Of a DNA stretch of 14,388 nt, positions 8,160 through 14,265 are shown piece after piece. The position numbers and the translations under genes were made by a program. A model generated the notes under the pieces. That model ran no database searches, was not told the DNA's origin, and saw nothing but the letters and a program-made list of their open reading frames with translations. The stretch's first letter is position 1. Each line of letters begins with the position of its first letter. Source of the DNA: Alphaproteobacteria bacterium (lineage in GTDB: Bacteria; Pseudomonadota; Alphaproteobacteria; RUG11792); NCBI GenBank assembly GCA_025998575.1, contig BNWD01000017.1:1-14388 (forward strand). The letters are read 5' to 3'.

Positions 8160-8300
8160 TTAAACATCTATAAAGATGAATTACGAACAAATACATTCTG
8201 TATGATATTTTGATGTGCAAGAGAAGATATTGCCGTTAAGTTTGGAAGAGAGCCCGCAATTTGGATTGATTGCCACAAAGAATATGTGATAGCCAACTAG
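8160..8300 (+). pseudogene. Remnant of a HigA/VapI-like Xre-family antitoxin
   Basis: One plus-strand frame, broken by TGA 8211-8213 and closed by TAG 8298-8300, reads LNIYKDELRTNTFCMIF, stop, then CAREDIAVKFGREPAIW and IDCHKEYVIAN. HigA antitoxins have a characteristic block of the form RINEI...MALRL...FG-x-x-P-x-x-W, then a hydrophobic residue and a Tyr a few residues on. Here the R-x-N, the A-V-K-F (with the same R-to-A distance) and FGREPAIW...Y all line up, with a gap of about four residues after the F. No start codon and no neighbouring HigB toxin are seen. The match rests on pattern recognition, so a profile search is needed. It lies immediately before the first copy of the intergenic repeat. 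Confidence 0.4.
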
Positions 8301-8315
8301 CTACGATTTTGGTGA

Positions 8316-8478
8316 GCCACTCATCAGAAAGAACTTAGAAGAAGTTTGTCAATATTTATCAATTTCTTGTAATTGGTTTTGCACATATTTTGTTTATTAT
8401 AGCGTCGCTAATATTAACCTTCTTTTTACCTCAGAATATTCTCTAAATAATTCTGTTGCCAATATACTTTTTATTATC
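8316..8478 (+). repeat. Intergenic repeat family, copy 1
   Basis: First of three degenerate copies in the same orientation. It begins with CTCATCAGAAAG and continues with TTCTTGTAATTGG. TTTATTATAGCGTCGCTAA comes next, then GAATATTCTCTAAATAATTC and TGTTGCCAA, followed by TTTTTATTAT. Compared with copy 2 it lacks about 35-40 internal bases after GCTAATATT. On the minus strand it contains TATAAT, as do the other two copies. Confidence 0.55.
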
Positions 8479-8528
8479 ATGTGTATATGGACAACATTAA
8501 TTTCTATTGCAGACGTAAGCGAGCGCAT
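8397..8528 (-). other. 43-codon open frame through repeat copy 1
   Basis: Minus-strand ATG 8528 opens a frame including IIKSILATELFREYSEVKRR that ends in tandem TAA TAA. The equivalent frame of copy 2 reads LATELFKEYSNIKKKSLLVG, NYGTKAIVEMSAIL and then also TAA TAA. The shared peptide and identical ending suggest the repeat may descend from a gene tail. The opposite (plus) strand is also open over much of copy 1 (8293-8559), so the coding strand is not settled. Confidence 0.2.
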
Positions 8529-8561
8529 TTTTCACTTAGTTTTTGATAAAATTATTTAGGA

Positions 8562-8596
8562 AAAAAGCTCGTAATAACTAAATTTCCGAGCTTTTT
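8562..8596. terminator. Bidirectional intrinsic-terminator-like hairpin
   Basis: AAAAAGCTCG (8562-8571) and CGAGCTTTTT (8587-8596) form a perfect 10-base stem around a 15-base loop. The GCTCG/CGAGC core flanked by A and T runs would give a U-tract on either strand. It lies 2 bases after the TAG (8557-8559) that closes an open plus-strand frame beginning near 8293. No intact gene now ends here, so it probably outlived the gene it served. Confidence 0.6.
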
Positions 8597-8786
8597 AGTT
8601 AATTTGCGTTTATAAAATCTGCATATTACTTTGGTGTTGCAATCTGTATAAAATCATCAGCATTATTACAATTTTCAGCGAATCCTCTAGAATAGACCAA
8701 TAGTCAAGTAAGTATTTATACAAGACGTATTTTTGAACGGAATAGTTAGGTAGTACTTGCTTGCTCTATACTTTACGCTATTATAG

Positions 8787-8985
8787 ACCCACCCACTGCA
8801 GCAATAGACAGAATTTTAGAACAATTTTATCCTTCTCTTGTAATTGATTATGCGCATACTTTTTTATTATAGTATCGCTGACATTTCCACAATAGCTTTT
8901 GTTCCATAATTGCCCACCAATAAAGATTTCTTTTTTATATTAGAATATTCTTTAAATAGTTCTGTTGCCAACAGTTTTTATTATT
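8787..8985 (+). repeat. Intergenic repeat family, copy 2 (longest)
   Basis: Best-preserved copy. It shares TTCTCTTGTAATTGATTATG and the TTTATTATAGTATCGCTGAC block with copy 1. The central stretch ACAATAGCTTTTGTTCCAT is shared with copy 3, and GAATATTCTTTAAATAGTTC with TGTTGCCAA is shared with copy 1. Read on the minus strand it has an uninterrupted frame LATELFKEYSNIKKKSLLVG through GTKAIVEMSAIL to TAA TAA, and a TATAAT overlapping the stop codons. Boundaries are approximate. Confidence 0.6.
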
Positions 8986-9279
8986 TTAGGAAGTTATGGG
9001 TAGTGGCATTTATCTAGTTTCTCTCGATGTATGCCGCTATACATCACTACACCAAATGACAGAGTTTTTCGCTCAGATTTAATAAATTATTGAATAAGCA
9101 TGTTTAAATTTAGTTCTAAAACTTATTTTTAACAAAATATATCTTATATAACTGCGTTGATATATTAAACGAATAGCCCATTATAAGCGATAATGTTTTA
9201 ATTTATAGGTTGCATTTCACTAAATTCACATATTATTCTAATTAACTTTCTGTTATTAAGCTGTTTTTATATTTATAGA

Positions 9280-9308
9280 ATTTTGATAATTTTAAACATT
9301 ATCAAAAT
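9280..9308. repeat. 11-base perfect inverted repeat
   Basis: ATTTTGATAAT (9280-9290) and ATTATCAAAAT (9298-9308) are exact reverse complements with a 7-base spacer TTTAAAC. The stem is almost pure AT, so it is a weak terminator, but it could bind a dimeric regulator. No intact gene adjoins it; the nearest is the zinc-ribbon gene, whose 3' end is about 290 bases to the right. It lies between copies 2 and 3 of the intergenic repeat. Confidence 0.45.
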
Positions 9309-9424
9309 ATGCTCAATAACAATTATTTATTTGGAATTCTTAAAGAAATGTCAATAAGTGCGAATAAAATTTCGTTATTCCAACATATATGTTAATGAAT
9401 TGTCAAGCAGTTACTGCTTTGACA

Positions 9425-9595
9425 ACAGCTCATCAGGAAGCGATAGAATTTTAAATCAAGAAAAAGTTTCTATTATTGACTTTACGTATATTTTTTTATT
9501 ATAGTATAGCTAATATTTCTACAATAGCTTTTGTTCCATGATTGCCCCCTCAATAAAGATTTTTTTTTATATTAAAATATTCTCTAATTGATACG
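9425..9595 (+). repeat. Intergenic repeat family, copy 3, abutting the zinc-ribbon gene
   Basis: It begins with GCTCATCAGGAAG (compare CTCATCAGAAAG in copy 1) and carries TTTATTATAGTATAGCTAAT, ACAATAGCTTTTGTTCCAT, CAATAAAGAT and ATATTCTCTAA. It ends at the stop codon of the 9597-10259 gene, so it replaces or forms that gene's 3' flank. A one-base loss and a one-base gain relative to copy 2 break the minus-strand frame, but GNHGTKAIVEILAIL followed by TAA TAA is still readable. TATAAT is retained on the minus strand. Confidence 0.55.
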
Positions 9596-9596
9596 C

Positions 9597-10259
9597 TCAA
9601 AACACCTTTGCTGAGATTTTGGAAATTTTAACTTCGGCGGGTTGAGTAGATGAAGATGAGAAGTTTATAGAGTCTTTTGCGACGAGGAAGTCTGTGTTTA
9701 GAGTTTCTTGCCAGGAATGGATTTTCTCGTTATTTTCGTTGAAAACGCTGATTTCTACTCCTTTCAAGTTCACTACTATGCTATCTTCGTTGACGATTGT
9801 TCCTGTGATAAGTATCTCGGTTTTATTCTCGAGCTCTGTTTCTTGCAATGTATATTTTAGATTTTTCAAAGTCAATCTCGGCACTATAGTTTTCGATAGA
9901 TGTTTCGCTTTTTCGGTTAAATATTTTGTAAATAAATTTCTTTTATAATAACCAACACCAGGTAGAAGCAACAAAGCAGATATAATCAAATATTTAACTA
10001 ATTTTAGCCTCTTTTGTCTCGTGACATTCTTTTTGTGTTTCACAAATTTTGATAGTTTTTCGATTTTTTCTCGCCTGTTAGCCTTAAGCGGAGTATCAGT
10101 ACACTTCGCAACATCTGCGTTTTTCAACCACCACTTCTTATGACATTTATAACACCTCAGCCACCAGCCGTATCCAAGCCTTTCGCTACCAATCGGATCC
10201 TTCAAAAGAGATGGGTTTAGTTCATATCCACAACCGCAATATGGACACTTGACAATCAT
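9597..10259 (-). CDS. MJ0042-type zinc-ribbon membrane protein with DUF3426-like C-terminus
   Basis: A 220-residue protein of a class common in alphaproteobacteria and of unsettled function. The N-terminus has a zinc ribbon, Cys5-x2-Cys8 (CPYC) and Cys36-x2-Cys39 (CYKC), with the tryptophan-rich WWLRCYKCHKKWWLK between and after. A basic stretch (about 59-89) precedes one membrane helix at about 89-105 (YLIISALLLLPGVGY). The remainder resembles DUF3426: a beta-rich segment with TEILITGTIVNEDSIVVNL, then EISVFNENNEKIHSW and a closing PAEVKISKISAKVF. This predicts a cytoplasmic ribbon and a periplasmic beta domain. ATG 10259 follows AGG at a slightly long spacing. It starts 56 bases after the transporter gene and is probably the last gene of the dnaA operon. 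The stop abuts a degenerate repeat. Confidence 0.85.
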   Translation of the reverse strand: MIVKCPYCGCGYELNPSLLKDPIGSERLGYGWWLRCYKCHKKWWLKNADVAKCTDTPLKANRREKIEKLSKFVKHKKNVTRQKRLKLVKYLIISALLLLPGVGYYKRNLFTKYLTEKAKHLSKTIVPRLTLKNLKYTLQETELENKTEILITGTIVNEDSIVVNLKGVEISVFNENNEKIHSWQETLNTDFLVAKDSINFSSSSTQPAEVKISKISAKVF

Positions 10260-10315
10260 AAATCTATACCTAATCTTGCTTGTAATCGCATTTTAAAACA
10301 ACTTTATTTAAATTT

Positions 10316-11659
10316 TCACACAAGTTTTTCTCTTTCTTCTGCATCTGTTAAGACTTGTGATCTTTTGTTCCATGTTAGGATGAAGAAGATTGCGCTTAGG
10401 ATGGATGCAGAGATTGTCATGAAGAAGACGCTGTTCCAGCCATAAATATCGGCCATGAAACCGGCAACAATTCCAGAGAGAGCGCTTCCTGCATATCCTA
10501 GCGTCCCTGTGAATCCTGAGGCAGTTGCTGCGGCTTTTTTCGATGCGAAATCAGCAGCAGCAACTCCGGCCAAAATTTGAGGACCTGTGATCAAAAAACC
10601 AATAAAAATCATACAAATGGAGCTTATTATATAAGAATCGTCTGGTGAGAGCCAAAAGATGCCAATGAGAACGGCAAGGCAAAGCATGCAAAGGACAGCG
10701 ACAGGACCTCGCCTGCCTTTGAAAACTTTGTCGGAGAGGTAGCCTGCAAAAATTCCTCCAAACATACCTGCGATATCGAATAGCGCCATCTGAATGCCGG
10801 CACCTGTCAATGTGTTGCCTTTCGACTCCAAAAGAAATGTCGGGCCCCAGTTTAGGAACGTCATGCGGCAGATATAAACGAAAAAATTAGCAAGACCTAC
10901 ATACCAAACGAACCTATTGCTCAGAGCCATTTTCAGTGTTGCGACATAGCTCAATTTAACGTCAGTTTCCTCTGCCCATTTCGAGGACTCAGCAACAGAA
11001 GCCAGACCAGTTATCTTTTCAACAGAAGGCAATTTTAGGGATTCAGGAGTATCGCGCAGACGATTGAACAAAAAGCAAGATAGCAGAATAGCGATAATCC
11101 CAGGCGCAAAAAACAAAAATCTCCAGCCGAAATGCAGCAAAATGAACGGCGCTAAAAGAGCGACTGCCGCAGAGCCTATTTGTTGAGACGTGTTCCACAT
11201 TGCCCATCTTGTTCCGATCTCAGTCGGACTGAACCAGTGAGTCAAAAGCTTAGCACAAGGAGGCCAGCCCATAGATTGAAAACACCAATTAAGGGCATAA
11301 AAAATGGCGATTATTGGAACAGCTGAACTAAAACCCAAGAAGATGTTCATGATGGCAGAAGCAAAAAGCCCAATTACCATAATATATCTCGCGCTATACC
11401 TGTCACCTATGAGACCGAAGAAGCTTTTTCCAACTCCATACAAGACAGAACCTATCGATAAAACAACACCTATGTCAGATTTCGTTATGTTGAGATCTGA
11501 ACAAATAGCAGGGATTGCTAATGAAAAATTTTGGCGAACAAAATAAAAAGAAGCATAGCCGATAAATATCGAATACATAGTTCTCGCACGCCAATAGCTA
11601 AAGATTTTATTGCAGCTGTCTGAATATTTTGATTTATTTTTGAGTTTAGCCACAAACAT
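10316..11659 (-). CDS. Organophosphate:phosphate antiporter (UhpT/GlpT/UhpC-like MFS transporter)
   Basis: A 447-residue, 12-helix inner-membrane transporter of the OPA branch of the major facilitator superfamily, which exchanges inorganic phosphate for sugar phosphates, glycerol 3-phosphate or phosphoglycerate. Family signatures are GWPPCAKLLTHWFS (131-144) followed by GTRWAMWNTSQQIG (149-162), the first-half loop GDRYSAR (85-91), RDTPESLKLP (202-211) and GYLSDKVFKGRRGP (306-319). The two phosphate-binding arginines of GlpT and UhpT correspond to Arg42 (FVRQNFSLAIP) and Arg265 (VYICRMTFLNWGPTF). Overall it resembles the UhpC/hexose-phosphate subgroup, but I cannot fix the substrate. ATG 11659 lies 10 bases after the dnaA stop, so the two genes are almost certainly co-transcribed. 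Such carriers let intracellular bacteria draw on host phosphorylated metabolites. Confidence 0.93.
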   Translation of the reverse strand: MFVAKLKNKSKYSDSCNKIFSYWRARTMYSIFIGYASFYFVRQNFSLAIPAICSDLNITKSDIGVVLSIGSVLYGVGKSFFGLIGDRYSARYIMVIGLFASAIMNIFLGFSSAVPIIAIFYALNWCFQSMGWPPCAKLLTHWFSPTEIGTRWAMWNTSQQIGSAAVALLAPFILLHFGWRFLFFAPGIIAILLSCFLFNRLRDTPESLKLPSVEKITGLASVAESSKWAEETDVKLSYVATLKMALSNRFVWYVGLANFFVYICRMTFLNWGPTFLLESKGNTLTGAGIQMALFDIAGMFGGIFAGYLSDKVFKGRRGPVAVLCMLCLAVLIGIFWLSPDDSYIISSICMIFIGFLITGPQILAGVAAADFASKKAAATASGFTGTLGYAGSALSGIVAGFMADIYGWNSVFFMTISASILSAIFFILTWNKRSQVLTDAEEREKLV

Positions 11660-11669
11660 AAACCACTAA

Positions 11670-13022
11670 CTAACTTTCCATAGATTTTGTTAAGACTTCT
11701 AAATCTGACCTAAACTTCGAATCAGTATCAGCCAAAGCGATGACTCGCTTTACAGCGTATATAACTGTCGCATGATCTTTTCCATTAAAATTTCGCCCGA
11801 TTTCAGGCAGCGATTTCGTTGTTAATTGCTTGGAAAGATACATAGCGATATGCCTTGCATTTGTTATGTTCTGATGTCTTTTTGCAGAATTTAAATCAGA
11901 TAGCTTCACTCCATAGTACTCGCAAACTTTTTTTTGTATACCCTCTATTGTAATACTTTTTTCGTTGGATCTCAACAAGTCTTTTAAAACATCTTGTGCG
12001 ACATCTATAGTTATTTTGCGGCCGATTAGAATCGCGTGTGCCATAACGCGGTTTAATGCGCCTTCTAGTTCCCTTATATTCGATGATATTTTAACTGCCA
12101 AGAATTCCAAAACATTCTCAGGAACGGGAACTTTATATGTTTTTGCTTTTACTTGTAAAATTCCTAGCCTCAGTTCATACGTAGTCGGGTGAATATCCGC
12201 CACAAGGCCCCAACCGAGGCGAGATTTCAATCTATCCTCAACTCCAGCAAGATCAGATGGAGACTTGTCGGCAGACAATATAACTTGTCTGTTATTGTCA
12301 ACTAACTCGTTGAATGTGTGAAAAAATTCCTCTTGAGTCGTGTCTTTCCCTCCGATAAACTGAACGTCATCAACCATCAAGACGTCAACAGCTCGAAACA
12401 TCTCTTTGAATGATATCGAAGTCTTGAATCTCAAGGACTTTATGAACAAATACATAAATTTTTCAGCTGATAAATATATGACTTTTTTTATTGGATATAG
12501 CTCTTTTATGCGCCAAGCTATAGCGTGCATAAGGTGAGTCTTGCCAAGTCCAACTCCTCCATAAAGAAAAAGAGGGTTGAATGGCGTTGTTTCAGATTCA
12601 GCCACCCTGATAGCGGCAGCGTAAGCAAACTCATTTGGCTTTCCAACAACGAAATTCCGAAAGACAAACCTCTTGTCCAAAACAGAAACGTCAGCAAACG
12701 AATCGGTTTCCTCTTTCTTTTGTATAGAATCTGGAATCTCGATATCATCGCTTATTGAAGCTTGGCAAACAGAAATATTTATGGATTTGACATTGCATCC
12801 GTATGAGTTGGCAATTGTTAAGATATCCTCTGAAAACCTTGAAAACACTGTGTCTCGAACAAAATTTGATGGAGCCATTAGTTTCAATACAGATCCTTCA
12901 GCGCTTAAAATCTTGAGCTTTGAAACCCAGTTCTTAAAAGACTGCTCCCCTATGGCCGTTCTTAGATCGCACAATATCTCTTTCCAAATCTGTAATATTT
13001 TTTCAGTCACAATTTCAGACAT
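11670..13022 (-). CDS. dnaA: Chromosomal replication initiator protein DnaA
   Basis: ATP-dependent initiator that binds DnaA boxes at oriC and opens the duplex. From ATG 13022 the product is 450 residues, the normal size. Domain I (about 1-80) is followed by a short acidic linker. The AAA+ domain has Walker A GGVGLGKTH (155-163), Walker B VLMVDDVQF (214-222), the DRLKSRLGWG arginine-finger region (about 263-272) and the sensor-2 segment NIRELEGAL. The C-terminal DNA-binding domain carries the signature SLPEIGRNFNGKDHATVIYA (404-423). The usual GRDHTT is here GKDHAT, a conservative change at DNA-contacting positions. I prefer ATG 13022 to an in-frame TTG two codons earlier (13028); neither has a strong ribosome-binding site. 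A sigma-70-like promoter lies just upstream. The transporter follows at 10 bases. Confidence 0.97.
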   Translation of the reverse strand: MSEIVTEKILQIWKEILCDLRTAIGEQSFKNWVSKLKILSAEGSVLKLMAPSNFVRDTVFSRFSEDILTIANSYGCNVKSINISVCQASISDDIEIPDSIQKKEETDSFADVSVLDKRFVFRNFVVGKPNEFAYAAAIRVAESETTPFNPLFLYGGVGLGKTHLMHAIAWRIKELYPIKKVIYLSAEKFMYLFIKSLRFKTSISFKEMFRAVDVLMVDDVQFIGGKDTTQEEFFHTFNELVDNNRQVILSADKSPSDLAGVEDRLKSRLGWGLVADIHPTTYELRLGILQVKAKTYKVPVPENVLEFLAVKISSNIRELEGALNRVMAHAILIGRKITIDVAQDVLKDLLRSNEKSITIEGIQKKVCEYYGVKLSDLNSAKRHQNITNARHIAMYLSKQLTTKSLPEIGRNFNGKDHATVIYAVKRVIALADTDSKFRSDLEVLTKSMES

Positions 13023-13054
13023 TGTCAACCAGCGCTTTCAGAATAAGAACTGAT

Positions 13055-13081
13055 ATTATAACGTACATTATAACATGTCAA
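13055..13081 (-). promoter_or_regulatory. Predicted sigma-70 promoter of dnaA
   Basis: On the minus strand a consensus TTGACA (13081-13076) is followed after 15 bases by a consensus TATAAT (13060-13055), about 33 bases before the dnaA ATG. The spacer is shorter than the preferred 17. Within it GTTATAAT is repeated directly (GTTATAATGTACGTTATAAT, 13074-13055), so a second possible -10 lies 12 bases upstream. The repeat could also be an operator for a regulator of dnaA. Confidence 0.6.
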
Positions 13082-13138
13082 GAAGCTTCCTTGAATTGAA
13101 AAGACAATATATATGGACTTGAAAATGAAATTCACACA

Positions 13139-13168
13139 GCCTCTCTATTCACCAAAAGACCGAGAGGC
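13139..13168 (-). terminator. GC-containing stem-loop between the 73-codon gene and dnaA
   Basis: GCCTCTC (13139-13145) pairs with GAGAGGC (13162-13168) across a 16-base loop, about 20 bases after the stop of the small gene at 13188 and upstream of the dnaA promoter. No T-run follows directly on the minus strand, so it is a weak candidate terminator insulating dnaA. Confidence 0.3.
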
Positions 13169-13187
13169 ATATGCAAAAACCGCTTGA

Positions 13188-13409
13188 TTATTTCAATTTT
13201 GCATGACATACTTTTTCGACAAACTCTTGATATTCTTTATTAATTCGTTCAAATTTTTCATGAAGGTCACCTACCTCATCGATCTTTGATAGTTTACTAA
13301 ATATTTTGTCTTTATCTTCTTGTTTTAGATCGCCAAACAATCCATTTAATTTCAGTATATATTCTATATTAGTTGCCTTGGTTTTATAATTTTCATTGGA
13401 ATTTCCCAT
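13188..13409 (-). CDS. Small charged hypothetical protein
   Basis: A 73-residue soluble protein of unknown function, starting MGNSNENYKTKATNIEYILK. It is rich in lysine, glutamate and aspartate (LKQEDKDKIFSKLSKIDEVG) and is probably two or three helices, the last possibly a short coiled coil (HEKFERINKEYQEFVEKV). There is no membrane segment or signal. ATG 13409 has a good ribosome-binding site (AAGGAA, spacer about 5), better than most genes here, which supports it as real. It lies upstream of dnaA on the same strand, separated by a stem-loop and the dnaA promoter, so it is probably a separate transcription unit. I do not recognise the family. Confidence 0.55.
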   Translation of the reverse strand: MGNSNENYKTKATNIEYILKLNGLFGDLKQEDKDKIFSKLSKIDEVGDLHEKFERINKEYQEFVEKVCHAKLK

Positions 13410-13438
13410 TATTTCCTTATTTAGAGCAAATATTTGCG

Positions 13439-13968
13439 CTAAATTCTGGCTGTGAGTTTCAACATGGACAGTAGGATCTGCATAGAATATGCATCATTGC
13501 CACTGCAATCTTTGTACGTCAGTGAACAACCATTTGTTAATGGAAGGCCTTCATGATTAACGATTTTCCAACATTCTAACCAATTGTTAAGAGGTGTGTT
13601 ATTATAACTGGACTTAAACCATTCGCGAATAGTCGAAAAGAACTTGTCGTCACAGCAAATGGATACTCCGTGAATAATGTGGTAGAAGTGAGGAATATCA
13701 AACTGACTGAAAATATGAGCGTCCTTTTGAATGAGATAATTATAAATTGATTTTAAGCGAAAGACGGCCAAATCTGATACAGAAAATTTTGTATAAAGCA
13801 TTCTCCATATAGCAACCGTAGTGCACCGTAGAACACGTTGCATTCAACGCAGAATAATTCTTATAGTCTAAAAACATACGTTTCCTAACACAGCTCAAGC
13901 CAAAATATAGATTTCCAACGTTGTATCCAACATTTGCTGCACGCAAAAACAACTGAGACAATTTTCAT
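13439..13968 (-). pseudogene. Frameshifted gene, probable exported protein of unknown family
   Basis: Three minus-strand frames overlap in sequence. ATG 13968 begins MKIVSVVFACS, a short hydrophobic start like a signal peptide, and soon runs to a stop. An overlapping frame, open from 13961 to 13740, reads RAANVGYNVGNLYFGLSCVR and KRMFLDYKNYSALNATCST. A third, ATG 13843 to the stop at 13439 (134 codons), reads VSDLAVFRLKSIYNYLIQK, FDIPHFYHIIHGVSICCDDK and FKSSYNNTPLNNWLECWKIV. Joining them needs two frameshifts, giving about 175 residues. The 134-codon part alone could still be made, but its ATG directly follows a TGA and has no ribosome-binding site. Several cysteines and aromatic residues suit an exported protein. 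The family is not recognised. Confidence 0.4.
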
Positions 13969-14011
13969 TATTTTCTATGTTTGTTCAAATGAAACATTAG
14001 GCCGTTATTAT

Positions 14012-14158
14012 ATGAAGAAGAATTTTTTAATAAGCGTAGTGCTGTGTTTGTTGACAATTGCTGGTGGCGCGAAGCAAGTGATAGAATTGTTGCCTGTTGC
14101 GTGCCAAATGAGCTTTATAAAAACTCCTATAAAACATAAATCAACGCTACTCTTTTAG
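14012..14158 (+). CDS. 48-residue possible exported peptide
   Basis: ATG 14012 encodes MKKNFLISVVLCLLTIAGGA followed by KQVIELLPVACQMSF and a basic tail (KTPIKHKSTLLF). Lysines at 2-3 and a hydrophobic stretch up to GGA-K look like a type I signal peptide, which would leave a mature peptide of under 30 residues with one cysteine. The frame also extends upstream without a better start (to 13934). The ribosome-binding site is weak (AGG about 12 bases before ATG). It diverges from the broken gene at 13439-13968 and converges on the gene entering from the right edge. It could be a real small secreted protein or a truncated remnant. Confidence 0.3.
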   Translation: MKKNFLISVVLCLLTIAGGAKQVIELLPVACQMSFIKTPIKHKSTLLF

Positions 14159-14234
14159 TATACATTAAATAAAACAGCATTGCGACAATTATTTTTAAAA
14201 ATCTCGCGAATACTTAAAATTTAAATATTGAGTA

Positions 14235-14263
14235 AAGCGGAGAGGGTTTTTTCAGCTCCGCTT
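14235..14263 (-). terminator. Stem-loop after the right-edge gene
   Basis: AAGCGGAG (14235-14242) and CTCCGCTT (14256-14263) form a perfect 8-base GC-rich stem with a 13-base loop. On the minus strand it begins 3 bases after the stop of the right-edge gene, the usual place for an intrinsic terminator. The tail beyond it (TACTCAATATTTAAATTTT) is AT-rich rather than a clean T-run. Confidence 0.5.
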
Positions 14264-14265
14264 GG

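Noticed and set aside
12673..13053. 126-codon plus-strand ORF over the dnaA 5' end
   Set aside because: Antisense shadow of dnaA that also runs across its predicted promoter; no independent support.
13023..13187. Replication origin beside dnaA
   Set aside because: No cluster of DnaA boxes (TTATNCACA-like) or AT-rich 13-mers was found; the segment holds a promoter and a stem-loop only.
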